Source: Segatella copri (GTDB lineage: Bacteria > Bacteroidota > Bacteroidia > Bacteroidales > Bacteroidaceae). Taken from it: DNA of 64,000 nt. The first letter of the stretch is position 1. Every line of letters begins with the position of its first letter. A model generated the notes under the pieces. It saw only the letters and a program-made list of their open reading frames with translations. It did no database searches and was not told the DNA's origin. Location: positions 2,589,501 to 2,653,500 of the forward strand of contig NZ_JAPDUW010000001.1 of NCBI RefSeq assembly GCF_026015295.1, written 5' to 3'. A program made the translations under genes and the position numbers. This document shows positions 56,218-63,730 of this stretch, piece by piece.

Positions 56218-56592
56218 TTGTTCGACAAGCACACGGAGGCAGAGTGTATGGATATATTTGATTGTTGGATTTATATAGTGAAGAATATGAACATGTTTGA
56301 ACAGATGCCATTCAGCGAGAAGTATCCAGTCTTCCGCAAGTTGGCAGAAATAGGCGACCTCCGCAAGCTCTCCCGAGAGGAACTAGAGCTGTATGACGAG
56401 GACATCAAGAATATGCGTGATATATATGCCACCAGAAAGTTTGATGAAAAGAAAGGGATGGAAAAAGGTATGGAAAAAGAAAAGCTAGCCACAGCTCGCC
56501 GCCTTCTGTCAATGGGCCTTTCTGATGAGCAAGTATCGACAGCCACCGAACTCCCACTGGAGGAAATCCAGAAATTAAAGGAACAAGCCTGA
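56218..56592 (+). pseudogene. 3' remnant of a Rpn/PDDEXK-type nuclease-transposase gene
   Basis: Frame begins abruptly after a stop codon (TAA 56209-56211) with PLFDKHTEAECMDIFDCWIY, which lies well inside the family's normal protein; the N-terminal PD-(D/E)XK nuclease domain is missing. What remains is the C-terminal region: YIVKNMNMFEQMPF, LRKLSREELELYDEDIKNMR, a GMEKGMEKEK repeat and the tail ARRLLSMGLSDEQVSTATEL. An ATG at 56248 could start a short product. A second partial copy is at 57895-58041. Confidence 0.75.
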
Positions 56593-56660
56593 AACTGGCT
56601 GAACTTTCAGGAACTCAAATGTAGGATATGAGACGTTTTTATTAGGCATAGGATATGCTT

Positions 56661-56698
56661 AACTATAATTTCGCGGTTGCAACCGCGAAATTATAGTT
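56661..56698. repeat. 38-bp perfect palindrome
   Basis: Arms 56661-56679 and 56680-56698; it starts AACTATAATTTCGCGGTTG with no loop. The core CGCGGTTGCAACCGCG is close to the core of the next palindrome. Confidence 0.9.
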
Positions 56699-56701
56699 TG
56701 C

Positions 56702-56727
56702 AATTCGGCGGTTGCAACCGCCGAATT
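56702..56727. repeat. 26-bp perfect palindrome
   Basis: AATTCGGCGGTTG (56702-56714) followed directly by CAACCGCCGAATT (56715-56727). Confidence 0.9.
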
Positions 56728-56776
56728 ACAAAACAATAAAAATCATATACAGAACTTTCGCATGTGGTTTAAGTTC

Positions 56777-56967
56777 GGGCTGAAGGCCCAAAAGCTCTTA
56801 GCCCAGGGCATCGCCCTGGGTATAATAGCTATCAGCAAGGCGCCCTGTAAGGGCAAAAGCTTTATGTATTGCCTAGAGTTTTAAAGCTTTTGCCCTTACA
56901 GGGCGACAGGTTTTCGCCCGTAATAACCCAGGGCGATGCCCTGGGCTAGGAGCTTCTGCCCCTTCGG
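56777..56967. repeat. REP-like cluster of nested palindromes
   Basis: GGGCTGAAGGCCC (56777-56789); two 22-base copies in inverted order at 56800-56821 and 56926-56947, each itself a CCCAGGGC palindrome; two 23-base arms at 56841-56863 and 56883-56905; GCCCCTTCGGGGC at 56955-56967. The whole can fold as one large cruciform. This type of intergenic repeat recurs in Bacteroidales genomes. Confidence 0.85.
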
Positions 56968-57011
56968 GGCGTGTGGAGCCAACTTGCGAAATTTCTGTTT
57001 AATAATTCACA

Positions 57012-57130
57012 AAGGAACTTTTAGTTGAAATCAGCTTCTTATATGAGTATATAAACTACAACAAGCAACCGATAAATAAGGACGAACTGATCAAAGATTT
57101 TGATCGGTTCAATAACTCAAACATTCTATA
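57012..57130 (+). pseudogene. Unidentified coding remnant
   Basis: After a stop at about 57004, an open frame without a start reads TKELLVEISFLYEYINYNKQ then PINKDELIKDFDRFNNSNIL and stop near 57130. Its composition is protein-like, so it looks like the C-terminal end of a lost gene. I do not recognise the family. Confidence 0.35.
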
Positions 57131-57156
57131 ATTGCGCAATCAATGATTGCGCAATT
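57130..57156. repeat. 27-bp palindrome with one-base centre
   Basis: AATTGCGCAATCA (57130-57142), A, TGATTGCGCAATT (57144-57156), directly at the stop of the preceding remnant. It could serve as a terminator. Confidence 0.85.
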
Positions 57157-57182
57157 AGGAAAATAATGTAATAACATTCAAT

Positions 57183-57302
57183 GGGCGGCTCTCAATTCCG
57201 GGAGTCGCCTATTTTCTTTTTCTCCTCCCCCTTTTCAAGTATTTTTTCCCTAAAACCTTGGAAGTTATGAGGAAAAGTCGTATCTTTGCAGAAGAAAAGC
57301 TA
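57183..57302 (+). repeat. Terminator-promoter cassette, copy 3
   Basis: Stem GGCGGCTC (57184-57191) with GAGTCGCC (57202-57209), shared pyrimidine stretch, promoter TTG (57258-57260), 20 bases, TATCTTTG (57281-57288). It heads the broken ORF6N gene. Confidence 0.8.
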
Positions 57303-57315
57303 TAAAAAAGAAATT

Positions 57316-57876
57316 ATGGGACATCAAGAAGATATTGTAAAAACAGAAAGTAAAATCATTGTCATCAGGAATACGCAAGTCATCCTTGACTGAGATGTTG
57401 CGGAATTGTATGGAGTAACAACCAAGGTGGTTAACCAAGCCATAAGAAACAATCCAGATAAGTTTCCTTCTGGATATGTTATCGAACTGACTAACAGCGA
57501 GAAAGAGCATGTGGTCAAAAATTTTGACCACCTCGAAACATTGAAGTTTTCTCATGCAACAGTAAAGGGATTTACAGAGCAAGGACTTTATATGCTTGCC
57601 ACAATATTAAAATCACCAATGGCAACAGCCACCGCCATTGCCATCATTGATACTTTCACTCAACTTCGCAAGTTGGCAAGAACTATAGATAAGGTGAATG
57701 AAGATGCAAAGGAGCATGGTATTTTACCAGACAAAGCAACAGAAGGTAAGATACAAGCTGCCATGAACGAAGTCTTCGCAGATAAGCTGCCATTAAAAAT
57801 GCGCAGATTGACTTTTGGGGTAAATTTAGGAGTGCTGAAATTTTCTATAGAAACCACAAGAGAATCCAAAGAATAA
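57316..57876 (+). pseudogene. ORF6N-domain (KilA-N-like) gene with an in-frame stop
   Basis: ATG at 57316 opens MGHQEDIVKTESKIIVIRNT and QVILD, then TGA at 57391-57393, then DVAELYGVTTKVVNQAIRNN in the same frame. Family members read Ile-Leu-Asp, one residue, Asp-Val-Ala-x-Leu-Tyr-Gly, so the TGA replaces codon 26 (a single change from TCA or CGA would do it). The rest is intact: FPSGYVIELTNSEKEHVVKN, GFTEQGLYMLATILKSPMA and a helical C-terminal part. These phage-type DNA-binding proteins are frequent on mobile DNA. Translation restart downstream cannot be excluded. Confidence 0.85.
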
Positions 57877-57894
57877 AACAACATAAAAAGGAGG

Positions 57895-58041
57895 GAAGAA
57901 TATGAACATGTTTGAACAGATGCCATTCAGCGAGAAGTATCCAGTCTTCCGCAAGTTGGCAGAAATAGCGACCTCCGCAAGCTCTCCCGAGAGGAACTAG
58001 AGCTGTATGACGAGGACATCAAGAATATGCGTGATATATAT
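57895..58041 (+). pseudogene. Second, frameshifted fragment of the Rpn/PDDEXK-type gene
   Basis: 147 bp matching 56280-56427 at every base except loss of one G (GAAATAGCGACC against GAAATAGGCGACC), which shifts the frame. It is followed at once by the hairpin at 58049. The near identity shows a recent copy. Confidence 0.85.
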
Positions 58042-58048
58042 ATTACCA

Positions 58049-58077
58049 GGCGGCTCTCGAACATATCGGGAGCCGCC
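58049..58077 (+). terminator. Fourth GGCGGCTC hairpin of the island
   Basis: GGCGGCTC (58049-58056) and GAGCCGCC (58070-58077) followed by TTTTT. The following stretch 58080-58298 shows no recognisable gene. Confidence 0.75.
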
Positions 58078-58298
58078 TTTTTGTATGCCTTTACATTATG
58101 CAAATCTATGAAAATCGTATTAAGCCTTCTGCACGTTTTCAAGATTTTTATGATCATATTCTTTAACAGACTATGGGATGGATTTTTGCACTTGCTTGTT
58201 CAATTCGCGTTCTTTGTCTTCTATGAAAGATGATGCATATATATATAATAATGTGATAACTTGTATCTTTTGGTGTAAAATATTAGGTTTATTTATAC

Positions 58299-58386
58299 TT
58301 TGATATATGTCATGTGATTATACGACATTTGTCATCCGACCGTACGACAAGTGTCGTATAAACGCATGACAAATGTCACGCAATCG
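58299..58386. repeat. Four-unit palindromic repeat array with exact 22-bp period
   Basis: Units start at 58299, 58321, 58343 and 58365. Core TACGACA-N2-TGTCAT/GT; TGTC falls at 58308, 58330, 58352 and 58374. Each core is itself a dyad (ACGACAAGTGTCGT in unit 3). The first unit keeps mainly the TGTCAT half. The gap up to 58497 shows nothing else recognisable. Confidence 0.85.
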
Positions 58387-58497
58387 TAAGAAAGGCTTCC
58401 TTGCATCGTTATAATTGATTCCTTGCATCATATAAGTTGCAGCATTGTTATCATCCATCTCACCATAGCCAAGCATCGGGACGTAATTTTCATTTCC

Positions 58498-58729
58498 TCA
58501 GTTGGCTATGATTCCTCCTCTCACCAGCCATTTCGCAAAGAAGTGGTCGCTAACCAGATAGCCAGTCGGAGTCTTGCTTATCAGCTGCTTATCTACCAAT
58601 GCCTTTAATGCCGTTTTCACGCTGCTCGTAGCTGGAAGATGGTGGGTGCTGATAAACTGCTGGCTCAACGGCGAAGATACCAAATGCTCACGAGCTATCG
58701 CCCCCAAAAGGATTGTTCAATCTTGCCAT
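58498..58729 (-). pseudogene. Second AAA+ ATPase pseudogene with the middle deleted
   Basis: ATG at 58729 opens MARLNNPFGG, the usual start of a Bacteroidota AAA+ ATPase family that continues to a Walker A loop about 40 residues later. Here the frame reaches a stop within 13 codons, and a different frame carries only a C-terminal winged-helix part: GAIAREHLVSSPLSQQFIST, then ATSSVKTALKALVDKQLISK and GYLVSDHFFAKWLVRG, ending at 58498. All of the ATPase core is gone. The fragment was recognised from family knowledge, not a search. Confidence 0.75.
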
Positions 58730-58890
58730 ATCTTGTTATCATTCATTATACAAACGTTCATTGCGCTTTTTACGCAACGCAAATTACGCAATAAAAAACG
58801 AGACCGCCAAATGTTTTCTAGTTTTTTAATAATAATTATCTCCTAAAGCTACATATACCTTAATTATATATAGAAGAAAAGCGCACCGGA

Positions 58891-58967
58891 ATGCAAACGT
58901 TTGCACAATTTATTCGCTTGATTTGCATCAATTTTTGAACAAGCTAATGAAATAAATCGTAACTTTG
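58891..58967 (+). promoter_or_regulatory. Amylase promoter with LacI-type operator
   Basis: Operator ATGCAAACGTTTGCAC (58891-58906; one base off the other copies), then exactly 53 bp to the -7 box TAACTTTG (58960-58967). A TTTTTG ending at 58937 lies 22 bases before the -7 box. Confidence 0.85.
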
Positions 58968-59032
58968 CCAACGTATAACAATACAACTTGCAATTAAACA
59001 TAAAATAATAATCACAAAATACAAAGATAATT

Positions 59033-61054
59033 ATGAAGAAGATATACTTTACACTTATCGCTTTACTGGCAAGCATCAATATGTTTGCACAAGGCTGGCC
59101 TGCTAACTATAGTGGCGTCATGCTGCAAGGATTCTCATGGGATTCTTACGACTACTCCCAATGGACTGTTTTAGAGAAGCAAGCCGATGACATGAAAGGA
59201 TTCATCGACCTAGTATGGCTTCCACAAAGCGGTAAATGCATCGAAACCACAAAGGTGATGGGCTATATGCCATATTATTATTTCAACCAGAACTCCTCAT
59301 TCGGAACTGAGGCTGAACTCAGAAGTCTGATTGCCAAGTTCAAAGCCAACGGCATAGGCGCAATAGCTGATGTTGTGGTCAACCATCGCAATACAGACGG
59401 CTGGTATGCCTTCCCTGCAGAAACCTACAAGGGAGTGACCTACCAGATGCTGTCTACCGATATCTGCAAGAATGATGATGATGGAAGTACGGCAACACAG
59501 GCAAAAAAAGACGGGGTTAGCCTCAGCAATAACAATGATGAGGGAACCGACTTTGGAGGATGCCGTGATATTGACCATAAGAGCGAGAACGTACAGAAGA
59601 TTATCAAGGCATATCTGAAATTTCTGAAGGAGGATATAGGATATACCGGTTTCCGCTACGACATGGTAAAGGGTTTCAGCGGTACCCACGTGGCTGACTA
59701 CAATGATGCAACAGGCGTAAAATTCTCTGTTGGAGAATATTGGGACGGAAACGAGTCTATCATCAACTGGATAAACAAAACCAACAAGAAGAGTGCAGCC
59801 TTCGACTTCCAGTTCCGTTATAATGTACGCGACGCAATAAGCGTAAAAGACAATAAGGTTGTTTCATCGCAAAACTGGTCAAAGCTGAAGAGCGATTACA
59901 ATCTGATGCATGACCCAACATACCGTCAGTATGCCATCACATTCGTAGAGAATCACGACATGCAATACCGCTCTAAAGATGAGCCGCTGGATCCTCTTAA
60001 GCGAGATACGCTTGCTGCAAATGCCTATATGCTCGCCATGCCGGGAACTCCTTGCGTGTTCCAGCCACACTGGAGAGCCTACAAACAGGAAATCAAGAGC
60101 ATGATTGAAGCCCGCAAACTTGCAGGCATCACCAACATGAGCAATTATACCAACAAGATGGCGCAGATCGCATGCTTTGCCAATGAGACTACCGGCGACA
60201 AGGCTAAGCTCATCGTGGTTGTAGGAAACAACACCAAGGCATATACTCCAAGTGCTGATTATGCACAGATTCTCGAAGGATACCACTACCGTTATTATCT
60301 TTCTAAATCTGCAGAAACCGCATGGTGCAACATTCCATCAGGCGAATACGAGGCAGGATTCAAGGCTAAGCTTACGGCTGTGAGTCAGAACAGCAATGCC
60401 AAACTGGTATACACTACTGACGGCACAGACCCTACAGCCAAGAGCAAGCAGGTAGCTACAGGTAACACCATCAACATAGATGAGACCTGCACCTTGAAGG
60501 TTGGCTTGCTTATCAATGGAAACGTAACAGGTATCCGTACCTACAATTATACCGTCAAGACATTCGAGCCATATACCATCACCATATATGCCAATGCCGA
60601 CCAGGTAACCAACTGGGGTTCAGCCATGTATTTCTACGCATGGAATTCCAGCGAAACCTTTACACTAGGCTGGCCAGGTACTGCTGTTACAGCAACCAAA
60701 ACGCTGAACGGAAAGAAGTGGTACTATATGGACTTCAAAATCAAAAGCAAGGATGCTATCGTAAACATCATCTTCAATCAGGGAAATGGAACAGGCAAGA
60801 AGCAGACCGTAGACATGAACGCTGGCAACAGCACCAAGTTCTACGAGATTACCACTGCACAGAATAATGGCAAATACACCTGCAAGGATGTTACCGCCAT
60901 CTGGGCACCAACAGGCATCACAGGAACTCCAACCATAAGCAATACCACAACTACAGACAATGCATGGTATACGCTAAGCGGTATGAAAATGGGTAAGAAG
61001 CCTGCAAAGAATGGTATTTACATCCATCAGGGAAAGAAAGTGATTATCAGATAA
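59033..61054 (+). CDS. Secreted GH13 alpha-amylase with CBM26-like domain and type IX-like C-terminal signal
   Basis: 673 residues. Signal peptide ending NMFAQ (about 20); no lipobox. Barrel: VMLQGFSWDSYDYSQW, GAIADVVVNHRNTDGW, nucleophile Asp in YTGFRYDMVKGFS, acid Glu in SVGEYWDGN, third acid in FVENHDMQYR. About 425-500 is a chitobiase-type beta domain (AKLVYTTDGTDPTAKSK), about 510-610 a CBM26-like starch-binding domain (YANADQVTNWGSAMYFYAWN). The C-terminus YTLSGMKMGKKPAKNGIYIH followed by Gln-Gly-Lys-Lys-Val is the short sorting-domain pattern of Prevotella type IX secretion. Functionally the SusG counterpart, but not a lipoprotein. Linked to the regulon by its operator. Confidence 0.92.
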   Translation: MKKIYFTLIALLASINMFAQGWPANYSGVMLQGFSWDSYDYSQWTVLEKQADDMKGFIDLVWLPQSGKCIETTKVMGYMPYYYFNQNSSFGTEAELRSLIAKFKANGIGAIADVVVNHRNTDGWYAFPAETYKGVTYQMLSTDICKNDDDGSTATQAKKDGVSLSNNNDEGTDFGGCRDIDHKSENVQKIIKAYLKFLKEDIGYTGFRYDMVKGFSGTHVADYNDATGVKFSVGEYWDGNESIINWINKTNKKSAAFDFQFRYNVRDAISVKDNKVVSSQNWSKLKSDYNLMHDPTYRQYAITFVENHDMQYRSKDEPLDPLKRDTLAANAYMLAMPGTPCVFQPHWRAYKQEIKSMIEARKLAGITNMSNYTNKMAQIACFANETTGDKAKLIVVVGNNTKAYTPSADYAQILEGYHYRYYLSKSAETAWCNIPSGEYEAGFKAKLTAVSQNSNAKLVYTTDGTDPTAKSKQVATGNTINIDETCTLKVGLLINGNVTGIRTYNYTVKTFEPYTITIYANADQVTNWGSAMYFYAWNSSETFTLGWPGTAVTATKTLNGKKWYYMDFKIKSKDAIVNIIFNQGNGTGKKQTVDMNAGNSTKFYEITTAQNNGKYTCKDVTAIWAPTGITGTPTISNTTTTDNAWYTLSGMKMGKKPAKNGIYIHQGKKVIIR

Positions 61055-61085
61055 GAATACAACAAATAAGTTCAAAGAATAGTTT

Positions 61086-61190
61086 CAGTTTTTAGTTTAA
61101 GTTTTTTAGCTTTAAGCTTTTAGGTTTATTAAGATTTATGTTTTTAGGTTTAGTTTTGTGTGAACAAAATTATTAGTCAGTTGTTTTAGG
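61086..61190 (+). repeat. TTTTTAGGTTTA-rich tract after the amylase gene
   Basis: Irregular units such as GTTTTTAG, TTTTTTAGC and TTTTTAGGTTTA repeat about six times between the amylase stop and its terminator. This fills most of the 61055-61195 gap. Confidence 0.5.
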
Positions 61191-61195
61191 TTAGG

Positions 61196-61240
61196 AAAAA
61201 GAGGTATACCCAAGATTCATCTTCGGGATATACCTCTTTT
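61196..61240. terminator. Bidirectional terminator between amylase and NAD kinase genes
   Basis: AAAAAGAGGTATACCC (61196-61211) pairs with GGGATATACCTCTTTT (61225-61240) with one bulge; T runs on both strands. Confidence 0.8.
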
Positions 61241-61268
61241 CTTATTTTAATTATCTTTCTTATTCTAA

Positions 61269-62159
61269 TTATCTTTCGCGCTGGTCAGCACCCCACATCA
61301 GTTTTTCTCTCAGGGTAGAGAAATAACGCTGGTTGCGCTGCTTCACAATCTTGATGCTATGAGGAGCCTTGCGGATGATAAGGCGGGTTTCCTCCGTCAT
61401 ACGCTCACTACGACCATCGATGGCTACCAGATAGTTGTGGCTGCGACTCTCGATATCGAGCGTAATGACAGCCGTATCGTTGATGACGATAGGACGGATG
61501 TTCAGACTGTGAGGAGCAACCGGAGTAAGACAGATGCTGCCACTCTGCGGAATGATGATAGGTCCGCCATTCGATAGATTGTATGCCGTAGAACCTGTTG
61601 GCGTAGTAACAATCAGACCATCCGCCTGATAAGTGACGAGGAATTCGCCATCTACCTGCGTACGGATGGAAATCATCGAAGCATCATCACGCTTCAGTAC
61701 GGCGATATCGTTGAGGGCGAACGGATTGCCGGCAAGTATGCCACCTTCTGCCTCCACCTGAATCACCGCATGCTCCTCTATCAGACAATCACCGGCATAA
61801 AGACTGTCCAGCGCCGACTCTATCTCGCTTGGCAGCACATCGGCAAGGAAGCCCAATCTGCCCATATTCACACCGATGATAGGTGTACCCTTGGCTCCCA
61901 CACGGCTCGCTGCCTTCAGGAAGGTACCGTCACCACCCATAGAGATGACGTAATCCACATCGAAGTTGTAATCCTCGAACACCCCAGCCGCCTTCACATC
62001 GAGATGCTGGTCGCGGGTAAGAAACTCGTAATAAGCATTCTCCACATAAACTTCAGCCTCCTTCTTTTCGAGATAAAGAAGGATTTTCTCTATCGAAGCC
62101 GACTTCTTAGCCTGGTATTCATTACCAAATATTGCGAATTTTAAATGTTGCTGTGCCAT
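61269..62159 (-). CDS. nadK: NAD kinase
   Basis: 296 residues from the preferred start at 62159 (MAQQHLKFAIFGN). In-frame upstream Met codons at 62177 and 62180 lie too close to the transcript start implied by the -7 box TACTTTTG (62199-62192). Diacylglycerol-kinase-like fold with the NAD kinase motifs YVISMGGDGTFLKAA (catalytic GGDG), GVNMGRLGFLADV, NPFALNDIAVLKRD and TYQADGLIVTTPTGSTAYNL. It phosphorylates NAD to NADP in the cytoplasm. Single gene. Confidence 0.95.
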   Translation of the reverse strand: MAQQHLKFAIFGNEYQAKKSASIEKILLYLEKKEAEVYVENAYYEFLTRDQHLDVKAAGVFEDYNFDVDYVISMGGDGTFLKAASRVGAKGTPIIGVNMGRLGFLADVLPSEIESALDSLYAGDCLIEEHAVIQVEAEGGILAGNPFALNDIAVLKRDDASMISIRTQVDGEFLVTYQADGLIVTTPTGSTAYNLSNGGPIIIPQSGSICLTPVAPHSLNIRPIVINDTAVITLDIESRSHNYLVAIDGRSERMTEETRLIIRKAPHSIKIVKQRNQRYFSTLREKLMWGADQRER

Positions 62160-62191
62160 AGCTATAAATCTGTTCATCATAAATTTATATG

Positions 62192-62199
62192 CAAAAGTA
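62192..62199 (-). promoter_or_regulatory. -7 box of nadK
   Basis: TACTTTTG on the minus strand; used to choose the nadK start. Confidence 0.55.
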
Positions 62200-62333
62200 A
62201 TGTTTTTTTTCGAAAAGTCAACAATTATATGGAAAAATCTTCCATTTATTGTATGATTTGACAAAAAACCACTTTTCTTTTGATACCTTTTTCTACCCAT
62301 TGCGTACTAACAAGAAATTAAATCCATAAAAAT

Positions 62334-63716
62334 ATGAATAAAATAAAACTTGCAGCCGTCATTTTCGGCTTATTTAGTTATTCTGTCTCCATGCAGGCCC
62401 AACTATTGAAAGGAACAGTAAAGGCAGACAGCATCAGCGACATGATGATTACCTACTATCCTGACGGAAACATTTTGGAAGCCGTCAGTACAGACATCGA
62501 AAGAGATGCCAAAGGCAACTTTATCTATGATGGTCCCATCCCAAGCAAAGAACAGGACATTACCATCCAAGCCGACAATGACATCTTTGGCGTCCACTTA
62601 GAGAAAGGAAAGACTGCACAGATCACCATTTTCCGCAATAAGGAAGGAAAGCTTGAGGCGAAAATCAGCGGAGACAACGCAGACCTCAGCCGTTTCTACA
62701 ACACTTACACCCAAGGATACGACATGATGAAATACTGGTCACCAGATCCAGAGGATGCAAAGCCCAACGCAGAGTATCGCAAAATCCTCGAAGAGGAAAA
62801 TGCCCACGTGATGAAAGAACTTCAGAAACTCAAAGGCAAACCTTACTTCAACTATTACAAAAGATTGAGCGAAGGCATGTACACCTGGAGCAAGATTCGC
62901 CTCATCATGGATCTTTCATACGATGAGAAGAAGCATACCATAGACTATCCCGAATATATCAATGCCGTCAAGGACATCGACCCCAACGACTCCATCAACT
63001 TAGCCACCAATCTGAGTAGCGCTTGGCTTGATTACCAGTGGAATTTGCTATACAAGGAGACCAACGACTCCACAAAAAGCTATCTTGCCAATATACAGAA
63101 CATAGAGGGAAAGATAACCAATCCCAAGGTGAAGAAGTTCCTCGTCAACATGTTCATGTATGGCTATTCGATGGCACCAGCGGGCGACATCAAGACCATC
63201 TGGAAGGTTTACGAAAATCTGGCAAAGGATTATCCAGAAATGATTGCAAAGTACAAGCCCATGATACAAACTGCTCTGAAGTCGTTCGACGGAAAGCCAT
63301 TGCCATACGATCCAACGATAGAGACACCAGACGGCAAGACATGCAAATTGAGTTTCCTCTATGGCAAACTCACCTATATAGATATGTGGGCAACTTGGTG
63401 CGGACCATGCTGCAAGGAGATTCCTCACCTCGAAAAAGTGGTAGAGAAATACAAGGGCAACGACAAGATTCAGTTCATCAGCATCTCCATCGATGCCAAC
63501 AAGCAGGCTTGGCTCAACAAGCTAAAGAAAGACAATCCTGCCTGGCCGCAATACATCATGCCACAAGCAGACGCAGACAAATTGATGAAACAGATGGGCA
63601 TCAATGGCATTCCACGCTTCCTGATGTTGGATGGCAATGGCAATGTCATCTTCCCAGATGCCAAACGTCCTTCAGATCCAGAGCTTATCGAAGACCTCAA
63701 TAATCATATTAAATAA
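62334..63716 (+). CDS. TlpA-like thioredoxin-fold lipid-free periplasmic protein
   Basis: 460 residues. Signal peptide ending SMQAQ (about 23). N-terminal beta domain (about 24-125; DUF4369-like), a helical middle (about 130-320) and a C-terminal thioredoxin/TlpA domain (about 325-460) with the redox motif MWATWCGPCCKEIPHLEKVV and the cis-Pro in GINGIPRFLMLD. Proteins of this plan act in the periplasm as disulfide reductases or oxidases; Bacteroidales carry many paralogues. It lies 14 bp before the FecR-like gene and is probably co-transcribed with it. Confidence 0.88.
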   Translation: MNKIKLAAVIFGLFSYSVSMQAQLLKGTVKADSISDMMITYYPDGNILEAVSTDIERDAKGNFIYDGPIPSKEQDITIQADNDIFGVHLEKGKTAQITIFRNKEGKLEAKISGDNADLSRFYNTYTQGYDMMKYWSPDPEDAKPNAEYRKILEEENAHVMKELQKLKGKPYFNYYKRLSEGMYTWSKIRLIMDLSYDEKKHTIDYPEYINAVKDIDPNDSINLATNLSSAWLDYQWNLLYKETNDSTKSYLANIQNIEGKITNPKVKKFLVNMFMYGYSMAPAGDIKTIWKVYENLAKDYPEMIAKYKPMIQTALKSFDGKPLPYDPTIETPDGKTCKLSFLYGKLTYIDMWATWCGPCCKEIPHLEKVVEKYKGNDKIQFISISIDANKQAWLNKLKKDNPAWPQYIMPQADADKLMKQMGINGIPRFLMLDGNGNVIFPDAKRPSDPELIEDLNNHIK

Positions 63717-63730
63717 ACAACACTATCGCC

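Noticed and set aside
58299..58386. 22-bp dyad array as a CRISPR array
   Set aside because: Same reasons: no spacers and variable half-units.
54660..58960. The island as an integrated prophage or integrative element
   Set aside because: No integrase, tRNA attachment site, structural or transfer genes are visible; only small modules and remnants.
62160..62300. Longer N-terminus of NAD kinase
   Set aside because: The extension crosses the promoter, is rich in Lys and Phe and has no counterpart in the family.
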